Positions 26,064-34,043 of a stretch of DNA of 64,000 nt are shown here, piece after piece. The stretch spans positions 1,233,501 through 1,297,500 of the forward strand of contig NZ_CP113527.1 in NCBI RefSeq assembly GCF_028877475.1, in the 5' to 3' direction. Numbering within the stretch: position 1 is the stretch's first letter; each line of letters starts with the position of its first letter. Made by a program: the position numbers and the translations under genes. This DNA is from Lysinibacillus irui. GTDB taxonomy: Bacteria > Bacillota > Bacilli > Bacillales_A > Planococcaceae. The notes beneath the pieces were generated by a model that worked only from the letters and a program-made list of their open reading frames with translations, was not told where the DNA came from and did not search any database.

Positions 26064-26723
26064 ATGGCAAAACAAATAAAAAAATATATGGCTGTAACAA
26101 CGGCATCTTTTATGGCTGTACAGCTAGCCGCATGTGGAAATAGTGAAACACAAATAGTAGAGGAAAATCCTACAACAACATCTGCTACTAATCCGTCAAG
26201 CGAAGAACAAACTCAAGCAACGAGTGATGAATTAATAAATGTTTATAATAGCGAAATGGCTGATGCCTGTGATGAATGGCAAGAGGGGGACGATGGTTCC
26301 TATGAATGTATCGATGAAGATTCCCCGTATTATTCTCAGCATTTCTTTAATGGTCTCATGTATGCAACGGCGGGCGCAATGATCGGAAGTGCCATTTATA
26401 AAAGCCGCAATTTAAAAAATGGCACAGATCGAGATGAACAAAGCGGGGGTGGTGGTTCTACTGTACCTCGATCAACCCAAAATGCTAAGGATGAAAGTAA
26501 AACAAATGGTCTCACGAACAGCACTCAAGAAAAGGCTGGTACAACATCCAGTAGCTCTACACCGAGTAGTTCAAACTCCTATTCAAGTGGTCAGCGCTCC
26601 TATTCAACGGACAGCTCATCAAAAAGCTCGAACTCCTATTCCAATAGTTCTTCCTCCTCTAGTACAGGGAAATCTGGCTTCGGTTCAGGCGGGGCCTCTC
26701 GTGGCGGCTCGTCCTCCTCGTAA
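26064..26723 (+). CDS. Ser/Gly-rich lipoprotein, YgiB-like in layout
   Basis: A 219-residue exported lipoprotein: signal sequence with lipobox LAAC near residue 24, then a Thr/Ser linker, an acidic segment with two cysteines (ADACDEWQEGDDGSYECIDED), a hydrophobic GLMYATAGAMIGSAIY stretch, and a long low-complexity Ser/Gly tail ending RGGSSSS. E. coli YgiB (DUF1190) has the same order of parts and sits before ygiC, an ATP-grasp gene like the next one here. I infer an equivalent pair; direct sequence similarity was not tested. The next gene starts 25 bases on. Confidence 0.7.
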   Translation: MAKQIKKYMAVTTASFMAVQLAACGNSETQIVEENPTTTSATNPSSEEQTQATSDELINVYNSEMADACDEWQEGDDGSYECIDEDSPYYSQHFFNGLMYATAGAMIGSAIYKSRNLKNGTDRDEQSGGGGSTVPRSTQNAKDESKTNGLTNSTQEKAGTTSSSSTPSSSNSYSSGQRSYSTDSSSKSSNSYSNSSSSSSTGKSGFGSGGASRGGSSSS

Positions 26724-26748
26724 GTTTGAAAAGGGAGCATAAAAACTG

Positions 26749-27999
26749 ATGAATTATACACAACAACGACAAGCATTCTATTCTAAATTTCCCCATTTCT
26801 TCCCTGATTTTGAGGATTTAGAGTACGCACTTTATGATGTTTTAGAATTGCCAAAACAACAAATCGATCAACTTCACTATGCCACACAAATACTTTGGCG
26901 TATCTTTTTAAAAGTAGGGAAACAATTTAAGCATTTATCGTGCGATCAATTATTAGCCTTAGGAATTCGTCCCGAAATGATACCCTATATTCAACTAGAT
27001 TATTTACAGCAGCAATCTGTTCTGGCTCGCTTTGACTTTATTTGTACAGAGGATGGTCATATTAAATGTCTAGAGTTGAATGGGGAAACACCTTTTCTTG
27101 TACAAGAAACCTTTGAAATGAATGAACAGCTCTGTCAGCATTTTAGTTTTAAAAACCCAAATGATGTGACCGCTTTACAAAAAACGTTGTCAGGTGCACT
27201 TTTTGCTGCTATGCAATATGTAAACGATGTTAAAAAGCCAAAGATTGTGATCACCGGAAAAATGGCAACAGAGGATTATGAAGAGTATTGTCAGGTGCAA
27301 TTTATTAAGAGCTGTATTCCTTTTGAAATTGAGTATGTACCTATTCAGAAACTAACCATTTTTTCTAGTGATACGTCAAATGTGTCTCAAGGTCTTTATA
27401 CACCTGCTATGGAGAAAATTGATATTTTATTTCGTCCTGCACATCCTGCAGAGTTTTTAATAGATGATATAGCTTCAGATGGGGATCGTATTGGGCTACA
27501 ATTATTAGAACTTGTCAAAAAGCGACAGCTAGCCATCATTAATCCACCTGCAGCTTATGTCTTACAATCGAAAATCTTATTATGGTTAATATGGGAGCGG
27601 AGAAGTGACCCACTACTCTTTACAGCAGAGGAAAGAGCAGCAATTCAGCAATTTATGCTACCTACATATCTTACAGCAGAGCCTTTTATTCGTGAGGATA
27701 TGCCTTATGTGAAGAAACCTGTTTATTCACGTGAAGGAAATACTGTGGAGATTTACGAAGGTAGTGGGAAGAAACTAAATGCCTCTCAATCCTCCCATTA
27801 TGATGATAATTTGTTTATTTATCAGCAGTATATAGAGATGCCTAACATAACGATTCAGCTAAAAGAGGGATATCAGTCTAAAAAATGGCTAATCGGTTCA
27901 TTTGTTGCTGATAATCGAGCGTGTGGTTTAAGCTGTCGCGTCGGCAATCAGATTACTGAATGGGATTCACATTGGTTAGCAGTGGGTTACAAGGAATAG
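26749..27999 (+). CDS. Glutathionylspermidine synthase-like ATP-grasp enzyme (YgiC/YjfC type)
   Basis: A 416-residue protein of the GSP_synth family. Diagnostic segments are ARFDFICTEDGHIKCLELNGETPF, the ATP-grasp part FIREDMPYVKKPVYSREGNTVEIYEG, and QQYIEMPNI. In E. coli the full enzyme joins spermidine to glutathione, but the small homologues YgiC and YjfC have no proven substrate, and most Firmicutes lack glutathione. A peptide-amine or amino-acid-amine ligase acting on an unknown pair is the safest reading. It is probably in an operon with the lipoprotein gene upstream. Confidence 0.82.
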   Translation: MNYTQQRQAFYSKFPHFFPDFEDLEYALYDVLELPKQQIDQLHYATQILWRIFLKVGKQFKHLSCDQLLALGIRPEMIPYIQLDYLQQQSVLARFDFICTEDGHIKCLELNGETPFLVQETFEMNEQLCQHFSFKNPNDVTALQKTLSGALFAAMQYVNDVKKPKIVITGKMATEDYEEYCQVQFIKSCIPFEIEYVPIQKLTIFSSDTSNVSQGLYTPAMEKIDILFRPAHPAEFLIDDIASDGDRIGLQLLELVKKRQLAIINPPAAYVLQSKILLWLIWERRSDPLLFTAEERAAIQQFMLPTYLTAEPFIREDMPYVKKPVYSREGNTVEIYEGSGKKLNASQSSHYDDNLFIYQQYIEMPNITIQLKEGYQSKKWLIGSFVADNRACGLSCRVGNQITEWDSHWLAVGYKE

Positions 28000-28016
28000 T
28001 AAGTCATTAATAGTAG

Positions 28017-28057
28017 AATCGGCGAGACCTTTTGATAAGTTTCGCCGATTATTGTTT
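28017..28057. terminator. Bidirectional terminator
   Basis: AATCGGCGA (28017-28025) and TCGCCGATT (28042-28050) flank a 16-base loop, followed by ATTGTTTTTA. Confidence 0.75.
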
Positions 28058-28531
28058 TTAATCATTCCAGCCCTTACATACATCAACCCATTCTTTATAG
28101 GGAGTATACGTTTCGAGTTCTGAAATGGTTACCTCTATGGCAGAATTGCTACTACCGCATGCTGGAAATACAGTTGTGAAGCGTTTCAGTGAGTCATCTA
28201 AATAAATGGCCACCCCTTCGTTTACACCAAAAGGACAAACGCCTCCAACATCATGCCCAATCATTTTTTCAACGTCATCCCTTGCTAGCATCTTAGCCTT
28301 CGTCCCAAAGACCGCTTTAAATTTGGCATTATCGATTTTAGCATCGCCTGCAGCAACAATTAATACGGCACCGTCATTCACCAGAAAGGATAAAGATTTT
28401 GCTATACGTTCAGGCTCACAGCCGAGTGCCTGTGCAGCTAATTCAACGGTTGCAGAACTTTCTTCTAATTCTTGTATCTTGTGCTCAACATGCCATTGTG
28501 CTAAATGATTACGTACTTTTTCAATTGCCAT
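28058..28531 (-). CDS. YbaK/EbsC-family aminoacyl-tRNA deacylase-like protein
   Basis: A 157-residue free-standing editing domain. Members hydrolyse mischarged tRNAs such as Cys-tRNA(Pro). Conserved features are AKSLSFLV, the lysine-bearing AAGDAKIDNAKFKAVFGTKAKMLARDDVEKMIGHDVGGVCPFG, and FPACGSSNSAIEVT. Which tRNA it edits is unknown. The ATG at 28531 follows TAGGAGGAG. Confidence 0.88.
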   Translation of the reverse strand: MAIEKVRNHLAQWHVEHKIQELEESSATVELAAQALGCEPERIAKSLSFLVNDGAVLIVAAGDAKIDNAKFKAVFGTKAKMLARDDVEKMIGHDVGGVCPFGVNEGVAIYLDDSLKRFTTVFPACGSSNSAIEVTISELETYTPYKEWVDVCKGWND

Positions 28532-28783
28532 ATGTACAACTCCTCCTACTTATCTCTATTACATTCGACATAGTGCTATCCAGTTTAATACTTTTTTAAA
28601 AGTATTACTCTAACGAAATGCTAGCCTTTGCAACCAAATGTTAAACCTTTGAAATTAAAGCTATGCCGAATCAGGATAAATTTAATTTTAACATAATTTT
28701 CTGAATAAACAGTTGTGAATGCTTTATCTTTCCAGTACGATTAGTTTAGAAGTGTAAAATTACACTGGAGGAGGGTATCTGAT

Positions 28784-29929
28784 ATTAGAATTATACAAAT
28801 TGTATCGGTGTTAATTGGTTTATCGGTTGTCACATTAATGGCTGCGCTTATTGTTACACTGAATGGAAGTATACATTTTATGCATTTAGTGTTTACCGTG
28901 CCTGTTTGTTTATTTGTCTTTTTTATATCTAGCATGTTTAAATGGATCAACACTAAGAGAAGAAGAGGCTTGTTATTTGGTGCTATGGGGATTGCCTTAT
29001 TGATTGCGTCCATCAAACCGATTCAACATTATTATAAAATGAGTATCCCGACTGTCGATGCAGAAATTGATGTAACGGCCTATCAGCCATTTGCACAGGG
29101 CAATAAAGTGGAAAAGACTGACGCAAAAGCATCCTTACAATTATCGGAGTCATTACCACGTTTAGATGGTGCGACGGCTCTGTATCCTTTGTACGCAGCT
29201 TTTGTAGAGGCCACTTATCCAAAAAGTGACTATGCTCCGTATAATAGTAGAGTACAAGTTAATCGCACACCTGAAGCTTATCAAAATTTAATTACAGGAA
29301 ATGTTGATCTTATCTTTGTGGCAGCACCGTCCACCTCACAGGAATGGCAAGCAGAAAAGGAAGGTCTGACGTTAAATATGACACCAATAGGACGAGAGGC
29401 ATTTGTCTTTTTCGTGCACCATAAAAACAGTGTCGATAATTTAACTCTAGAGCAGGTGAAAAAAATATACGCGGGCGAAATTACCAATTGGCGAGAGGTA
29501 GGTGGCAGGGACGAGACAATTCGTGCTTTCCAACGTCCAGCAGATAGTGGCAGTCAAACAGCACTAGAAAAATTGATGGGCAATACGCCATTGATGAAAG
29601 CACCTTCTGAAGACATCGTGTCGGGAATGGGAGGAATCATCCGAGAAGTTTCGCAATACCGAAATTATAAAAATGCCATAGGCTTTACGTTTAGATATTA
29701 TTCGACAGAGATGGTCAAAAATGAAAAAATTAAATTATTAGCTATTGATGGAGTGGTACCGACTAAAGAAAATATTCAAAATGGTACATACCCTTTAGTA
29801 TCAGAATTTTATGCAATCACAGCAGGAACAGAAAATCACAATGCACAAAAATTAATTGATTGGATTCTTTCTGAGGAAGGGCAAGTCATGGTTGAAAAGG
29901 TTGGCTATGTACCACTGGAAAATCATTAA
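28784..29929 (+). CDS. Membrane-anchored PstS-like phosphate-binding domain protein
   Basis: The N-terminal third holds three hydrophobic segments, and the rest is a periplasmic-binding fold: RLDGATALYPLYAAFVEATYP, NLITGNVDLIFVAAPS, IYAGEITNWREVGGRDETIRAFQRPADSGSQTALEKLMG, and a final LIDWILSEEGQVMVEKVGYVPL. These match PstS-type phosphate-binding proteins, yet no pst permease or ATPase gene is near. Start choice: GGAGGAGGG (28768-28775) is 8 bases before ATT at 28784, giving RIIQIVSVLIG; the first standard start, GTG at 28808, lies 32 bases from it with no other site. The frame is closed at 28742 and has no ATG, GTG or TTG before 28808, so I take ATT as the likelier start. A sensor or storage role is possible. 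Confidence 0.75.
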   Translation: MRIIQIVSVLIGLSVVTLMAALIVTLNGSIHFMHLVFTVPVCLFVFFISSMFKWINTKRRRGLLFGAMGIALLIASIKPIQHYYKMSIPTVDAEIDVTAYQPFAQGNKVEKTDAKASLQLSESLPRLDGATALYPLYAAFVEATYPKSDYAPYNSRVQVNRTPEAYQNLITGNVDLIFVAAPSTSQEWQAEKEGLTLNMTPIGREAFVFFVHHKNSVDNLTLEQVKKIYAGEITNWREVGGRDETIRAFQRPADSGSQTALEKLMGNTPLMKAPSEDIVSGMGGIIREVSQYRNYKNAIGFTFRYYSTEMVKNEKIKLLAIDGVVPTKENIQNGTYPLVSEFYAITAGTENHNAQKLIDWILSEEGQVMVEKVGYVPLENH

Positions 29930-29944
29930 ATAGTTTGCTATACT
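29916..29944 (+). promoter_or_regulatory. Promoter of the guanidine riboswitch unit
   Basis: TGGAAA (29916-29921), 17-base spacer, and an extended -10 TGC-TATACT ending at 29944. It overlaps the 3' end of the upstream gene and would start RNA about 15 bases before the riboswitch. Confidence 0.5.
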
Positions 29945-29961
29945 AAGAGTAACAATCGAAT

Positions 29962-30058
29962 GAATAGTTTTCTAGGGTTCCGTAGCCTTGCTAGTCTGGT
30001 CCGAGAGAAAACCACAAATTGATTTTGTGACACGGAAGGATAAAAGCCTGGGAGATAC
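29962..30058 (+). ncRNA. Guanidine-I riboswitch (ykkC class)
   Basis: Conserved blocks are present in order: TCTAGGGTTCCG, CTGGTCCGAGAGAAAACC, ACACGGAAGGATAAAAGCCTGGGAGA. This is the ykkC RNA, which binds guanidinium. Ligand binding disrupts the terminator formed by the 3' part and allows transcription of guanidine-handling genes; the two SMR genes downstream are classical targets. Confidence 0.95.
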
Positions 30059-30091
30059 TGTTTTTAAAACAGTTTCTTCAGGCTTTTTTTG
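30044..30091 (+). terminator. Riboswitch-controlled terminator
   Basis: AAGCCTG (30044-30050) pairs with CAGGCTT (30079-30085), with an inner stem ACTGTTTT/AAAACAGT, followed by T residues. The left strand belongs to the riboswitch aptamer, which gives the on-switch. Confidence 0.88.
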
Positions 30092-30168
30092 TTTGGCTAA
30101 AATTAACTCACAAAGTGAATGCTAAACAACGGTTAATCATCCGTGACTTATAAAATGGAGGGGTTTTT

Positions 30169-30510
30169 ATGAATAAACAGTGGATAAGTGTCATTGTAGC
30201 GGCTTGCTTTGAAGTATGTTGGGTCATTGGTTTAAAGCATGCAACAAGTGTATGGGAATGGCTAGGTACTGCCATTGCTATTTTTGTAAGTTTTTATCTG
30301 CTTATTAAGGCAGGGGAGCATTTACCAGTTGGTACGGTTTATGCTGTCTTTGTCGGTTTAGGGACAGCTGGAACTGTTTGTGCGGATAGCTTGTTATTTG
30401 GGGAGCCATGGAAATTAGCAAAAATAGTATGTATTGTAGTGTTACTCGCAGGAGTAGTCGGCTTAAAGCTTGTAACTGGAGAGTCAAAGGATCAAGAGGT
30501 GACTGAATAA
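30169..30510 (+). CDS. gdnC: Guanidinium exporter, SMR subunit 1
   Basis: A 113-residue small multidrug resistance protein with four helices and the essential membrane glutamate at E15 (ACFEVCWVIGLKHA). Helix 3 has GTVYAVFVGLGTAGTV. As half of a heteromeric pair with the next gene, under a guanidine-I riboswitch, it corresponds to YkkC/GdnC, which exports guanidinium in exchange for protons. It overlaps the next gene by one base. Which of the two proteins equals GdnC or GdnD was set by order only. Confidence 0.9.
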   Translation: MNKQWISVIVAACFEVCWVIGLKHATSVWEWLGTAIAIFVSFYLLIKAGEHLPVGTVYAVFVGLGTAGTVCADSLLFGEPWKLAKIVCIVVLLAGVVGLKLVTGESKDQEVTE

Positions 30511-30824
30511 TGGCATGGATGGCATTAGTGATTGCAGGATTGTGTGAGATGATGGGTGTATATATGATCAGTAAATATAACAAGATGAAAAGTATGAAAA
30601 ATTTAGGATTACTGATTTTTGCATTTACCTTAAGCTTTGCAGGTCTTGCCTATGCAATGGAAACATTGCCAATGGGTACAGCCTATGCTATTTGGACAGG
30701 AATCGGTGCGGCTGGGGGAGCACTGCTAGGAATGCTATTTTTTAATGAATCCAAGGACTGGCGCCGTATTGTTTGTATTATCCTTGTATTAGGGGCGGCA
30801 GTCATGTTGAAGTTGTTATCATAA
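30510..30824 (+). CDS. gdnD: Guanidinium exporter, SMR subunit 2
   Basis: A 104-residue SMR protein with four helices and the conserved glutamate at E13 (IAGLCEMMGVYMI); helix 3 is GTAYAIWTGIGAAGGALLG. The ATG shares its first base with the stop of the preceding gene, so the two subunits are made in fixed ratio. The pair is expected to work as an antiparallel heterodimer in the membrane. Confidence 0.9.
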   Translation: MAWMALVIAGLCEMMGVYMISKYNKMKSMKNLGLLIFAFTLSFAGLAYAMETLPMGTAYAIWTGIGAAGGALLGMLFFNESKDWRRIVCIILVLGAAVMLKLLS

Positions 30825-30826
30825 TA

Positions 30827-30862
30827 AACAGGCACTCCTGCATAAGCGGAAGTGCCTGTTTT
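30827..30862. terminator. Bidirectional terminator
   Basis: AACAGGCACT (30827-30836) and AGTGCCTGTT (30851-30860), with T-rich flanks, between the exporter genes and the convergent betaine transporter operon. Confidence 0.85.
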
Positions 30863-30868
30863 CTTATA

Positions 30869-31753
30869 TTATTTCTTTACATCTTTTGTCCATTCAGCTA
30901 CCTTATCTGGATTAGCTTCTACCCATTCTTTCGCAGCGTCTTTTGGATCTTTACCATCCATTACTTCTAGCATTACGCTTTCTAAATCTTCTGCTGTCCA
31001 GTGGAAGTTATCTAAAACAGAGTATACATCTGGTAAATCTTCTTTCAAGCCTTTACGAACAAATGTATTAATGGTTTCTTCTCCACCATATACACCTTTT
31101 GGATCTTCTAAGTATTTAAGATCATATTTCGCAAATTTCCAGTGAGGTGACCAACCTGTGACAACAATCTCTTCTTCATTTTTCAGCGCCTTAGCCAATG
31201 AAGTTGTCATTGCGCCAGAAGAAGAAGTAATAAAGTTCCAATCTGCTAAATTATCATATTCTTCTATTGCTTTTTCCGTAGCAGCCGTAATACCAGCACC
31301 CGGTTCAATCCCAGTGATTGTATGATCAGCTTCATTTGTTAAATCTTCAATAGAGTTCACATTCATATAGCTTGGAACAACTAAGCCAATTTTTGCACCA
31401 GCAAGGTTTTCTCCAAGCTCATCTAAATCAGCTTTATATTTTTCGTACTGTGATGCATGTGTATGTGGTAACCATGCAGCAACCATTCCGTCAGCTTCCC
31501 CTTTAGAGACAGCCTCCCACATAATTGCATTATCTAAAGGAGTTAATGTCACATCATAACCTAAATCTTCGAGAACTTGCCCAACAACATTCGTTGAGGC
31601 GATTTCTGTATCCCACTCAACATAGGCAAGGTTTACCTCCTTAGAATCACTGGTTTTTCCAGAGCTTGAGCCTGAATCGCCTCCACTACATGCAGCGAGC
31701 ATGAAGCCTAGACCTAGAGCCATTCCTAACTTTGATATTGTCTTTAGTTTCAT
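30869..31753 (-). CDS. opuAC: Glycine betaine ABC transporter, substrate-binding lipoprotein
   Basis: A 294-residue lipoprotein with lipobox LAAC (near residue 22) and a Ser/Gly linker. The mature part starts VNLAYVEWDTEIASTNVVGQVLEDLGY and contains VAAWLPHTH, TGWSPHWKFAKYDLKYLEDP, typical of OpuAC/ProX-type proteins that bind glycine betaine or proline betaine through a cage of aromatic residues. The ATG at 31753 follows AAGGGAG. It is the last gene of a three-gene operon read leftwards. Confidence 0.9.
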   Translation of the reverse strand: MKLKTISKLGMALGLGFMLAACSGGDSGSSSGKTSDSKEVNLAYVEWDTEIASTNVVGQVLEDLGYDVTLTPLDNAIMWEAVSKGEADGMVAAWLPHTHASQYEKYKADLDELGENLAGAKIGLVVPSYMNVNSIEDLTNEADHTITGIEPGAGITAATEKAIEEYDNLADWNFITSSSGAMTTSLAKALKNEEEIVVTGWSPHWKFAKYDLKYLEDPKGVYGGEETINTFVRKGLKEDLPDVYSVLDNFHWTAEDLESVMLEVMDGKDPKDAAKEWVEANPDKVAEWTKDVKK

Positions 31754-31838
31754 CGAATCTCCCTTTCTATTTATCATTTTATCAAACTGCCAACACCATC
31801 CATAAGGTGCATGCCGGCGAGAAAGATTAACTATGTTT

Positions 31839-32693
31839 CTATAATGCTTTCTTTTTATTAAAGCTTTGTGTTAAGCGGTCAATAATAATAGCAAAAATAA
31901 CTAAGCCTAGGCCTGCAACAAAGCCATTCCCAACTTGTGTACGTTGAAGGGCTGTTAATACCTCTCGTCCTAGACCCGGTGCTCCAATCATAGAAGCAAT
32001 AACTACCATAGAAAGTGATAGCATCACGGTTTGGTTAATTCCGGCCATAATCGTAGATTTAGCCAAAGGAATCTCTACTTTAAATAGTTTTTGACTAGCG
32101 GTACTACCATAGGAGTCTGCTGCTTCGACTAATTCCTTCGGTACTTGACGAATACCGAGGTTTGTCATACGTACTGTTGGGGGTAAAGCGAAAATAACAG
32201 ATGCAAAAACACCAGGCACAATCCCGATGCCGAAGAAGGCAACTGCTGGGATCAAATAAACAAAACCAGGCATTGTTTGCATGAAGTCAAGTATTGGTTT
32301 AATAATGTTTTCAGCTATTGTAGATTTCGACATTAGAATACCAAGTGGAATACCGATAATGATGGATATAATACTTGAAAAGAGCACGAGTGTAGTTGTC
32401 TCCATAAGGTGTGTCCATAGTCCTTGATTATAAATAAACAAGAGACCTATTAATGAGAATGCAGCTAGCCCGAATTTTTTGCCTGAAACGAAGAAGGCAA
32501 ATATCACTACAAGTAATATAAGAATAATGGCTGGGATACCCATTAATAAATCAGTGACCTGATTCATGAGTAGTTTTCCAAATTGCTGAATAGAGTTAAA
32601 GATCGTTGAAAAATTACTCGTCAACCAGTCCATAGCTGATTCTACCCATTGAGCTAGTGGTATTGTTGGAATATTATCTAAAAAATTATTCAT
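31839..32693 (-). CDS. opuAB: Glycine betaine ABC transporter, permease
   Basis: A 284-residue permease with about six helices. The EAA loop that contacts the ATPase is visible as [41 protein letters not shown], and [23 protein letters not shown] is strongly conserved in OpuAB/ProW proteins. Its ATG overlaps the end of the ATPase gene (8 bases), so the operon is translationally coupled. Confidence 0.93.
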   Translation of the reverse strand: MNNFLDNIPTIPLAQWVESAMDWLTSNFSTIFNSIQQFGKLLMNQVTDLLMGIPAIILILLVVIFAFFVSGKKFGLAAFSLIGLLFIYNQGLWTHLMETTTLVLFSSIISIIIGIPLGILMSKSTIAENIIKPILDFMQTMPGFVYLIPAVAFFGIGIVPGVFASVIFALPPTVRMTNLGIRQVPKELVEAADSYGSTASQKLFKVEIPLAKSTIMAGINQTVMLSLSMVVIASMIGAPGLGREVLTALQRTQVGNGFVAGLGLVIFAIIIDRLTQSFNKKKAL

Positions 32694-33885
32694 GTACTTC
32701 GGCCTCCTCATCGCTCGTTGAAAGTGCTTGGATGACAACGCCCCTAATGAGAACCCCTAGTAAGCGGTCATCTTTTACAACTGCGATAGGAGTAGGTGAA
32801 TTATAAATCATCCCTAGAATATCTTGTAATAGCATATCTGGTGGAACGGTTAGCACCTCTGTTTGCACAATGGAGTGGACGGTCTGTTCATGCTTTTTAG
32901 CTGCAGCTAGTGCATCATCCGCAGTAATATAGCCTTTTAAGTGTCGATTTTTATCAACAGCCATTAATAAACTAACTGCTTCTTGTCGCATGCGTTTGAG
33001 TGCTACTGTAGGGCCATCCAAGTCTACATTAACGTAAACAGGTCGTACCATAACATTTTCAGCTGTTAATACTTTAGAACGGTCCACATCCTCTACGAAT
33101 GTTTTGACATAATCATTTGCTGGGTTGGTTAATATTTCTTCCCCTGTACCAATCTGAATGATAGAACCATCCTTCATAATAGCGATCCGGTCCCCAATGC
33201 GTAATGCTTCATTTAAATCATGTGTAATAAACAAAATCGTTTTTTTCAATGTTTGTTGTAGATCAAGTAGTTCATCCTGCATTTCTTTACGAATCAAAGG
33301 ATCTAGTGCAGAAAAAGCTTCATCCATTAGCAGTATTTCAGGGTCATTTGCAAGTGCACGCGCTAACCCAACACGCTGCTGCATACCACCAGATAATTGA
33401 CTTGGATACTGATCTTTGTATGCAAGTAATCCAGCATTTTCTAGAGCCTGTTCAGCTTTTGCTTGTCGTTCTTCCTTTGAAATACCACGAATTTCAAGGC
33501 CGTATTCGGTGTTTTGAAGTAGTGTACGATGGGGGAATAAACCGAAGTTTTGGAATACCATACTCATTTTGTTTCTTCTTACAGTCCGTAGACTTTCTTT
33601 TCCCATTGTAGAAATATTTTCTCCATCAATATATATATTTCCGCTCGTTGGTTCAATAAGGCGGTTTAAGAGCCGTATAAGGGTTGATTTGCCACTACCT
33701 GACAAACCCATAATGACGAAAATTTCTCCTTCATTGACAGTAAAGCTTGCATCGTATACACCAACAGTTGCACCTGTTTCTTTTAAGATATCAGTCTTAC
33801 TTTTTTGTTGCTTAACGAGTTCTAGTGCTTGGGGAATATGTTTGCCAAACACTTTCGATACGTGTTCTATTTTAATTTTTTCCAT
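32686..33885 (-). CDS. opuAA: Glycine betaine ABC transporter, ATP-binding protein with CBS domains
   Basis: A 399-residue ATPase of ProV/OpuAA type. Motifs: Walker [10 protein letters not shown], signature LSGGMQQR, Walker [14 protein letters not shown], with the long ProV-type N-terminus ending TVGVYDASF. The last 120 residues contain two CBS modules ([74 protein letters not shown]), which in related transporters sense ionic strength or bind c-di-AMP. The ATG at 33885 follows AAAGGAGTG; the longer frame lacks a ribosome site. Confidence 0.94.
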   Translation of the reverse strand: MEKIKIEHVSKVFGKHIPQALELVKQQKSKTDILKETGATVGVYDASFTVNEGEIFVIMGLSGSGKSTLIRLLNRLIEPTSGNIYIDGENISTMGKESLRTVRRNKMSMVFQNFGLFPHRTLLQNTEYGLEIRGISKEERQAKAEQALENAGLLAYKDQYPSQLSGGMQQRVGLARALANDPEILLMDEAFSALDPLIRKEMQDELLDLQQTLKKTILFITHDLNEALRIGDRIAIMKDGSIIQIGTGEEILTNPANDYVKTFVEDVDRSKVLTAENVMVRPVYVNVDLDGPTVALKRMRQEAVSLLMAVDKNRHLKGYITADDALAAAKKHEQTVHSIVQTEVLTVPPDMLLQDILGMIYNSPTPIAVVKDDRLLGVLIRGVVIQALSTSDEEAEVHE

Positions 33886-33924
33886 AGAAGCACTCCTTTC
33901 GTAAATTATTACTATGTGAGGATA

Positions 33925-33952
33925 ATGATACCCAAAAATAAACAAGTAACAA
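33925..33952 (-). promoter_or_regulatory. Putative sigma-A promoter of the opuA operon
   Basis: On the minus strand TTGTTA (33952-33947), 16-base spacer, TATCAT (33930-33925). The -35 hexamer lies inside one arm of the inverted repeat described next. Confidence 0.5.
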
Positions 33953-33979
33953 CTTTACTGTAGCAAAGGGTTGTTACTT
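33944..33979. promoter_or_regulatory. Inverted repeat overlapping the opuA -35, candidate operator
   Basis: AAGTAACAAC (33944-33953) and GTTGTTACTT (33970-33979) are exact complements, 16 bases apart. The site covers the predicted -35 box of opuA and lies next to the BusR-like gene, so it is a good candidate for that repressor's binding site. Confidence 0.5.
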
Positions 33980-33990
33980 TTGTCAAATCG

Positions 33991-34040
33991 ACAAAAAAGA
34001 AAAAAACCGCTTAAACGCTGTTATATCAGCGCTTAAACGG
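33991..34040 (-). terminator. Terminator of the BusR-like gene
   Basis: Read on the minus strand: a 14-base stem (34040-34027 with 34020-34007; two mismatches), loop ATATAA, then TTTTTTTCTTTTTT. Confidence 0.8.
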
Positions 34041-34043
34041 ATT

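Noticed and set aside
26419-26742. Overlapping open frame of 107 residues inside the lipoprotein gene
   Set aside because: It is a by-product of the low-complexity Ser/Gly codons in the other frame; it has no ribosome site or domain.
28588-28610. Palindrome AATACTTTT-TT-AAAAGTATT upstream of the YbaK gene
   Set aside because: A pure A/T palindrome in AT-rich DNA with no promoter or gene-end context; too weak to call an operator or terminator.
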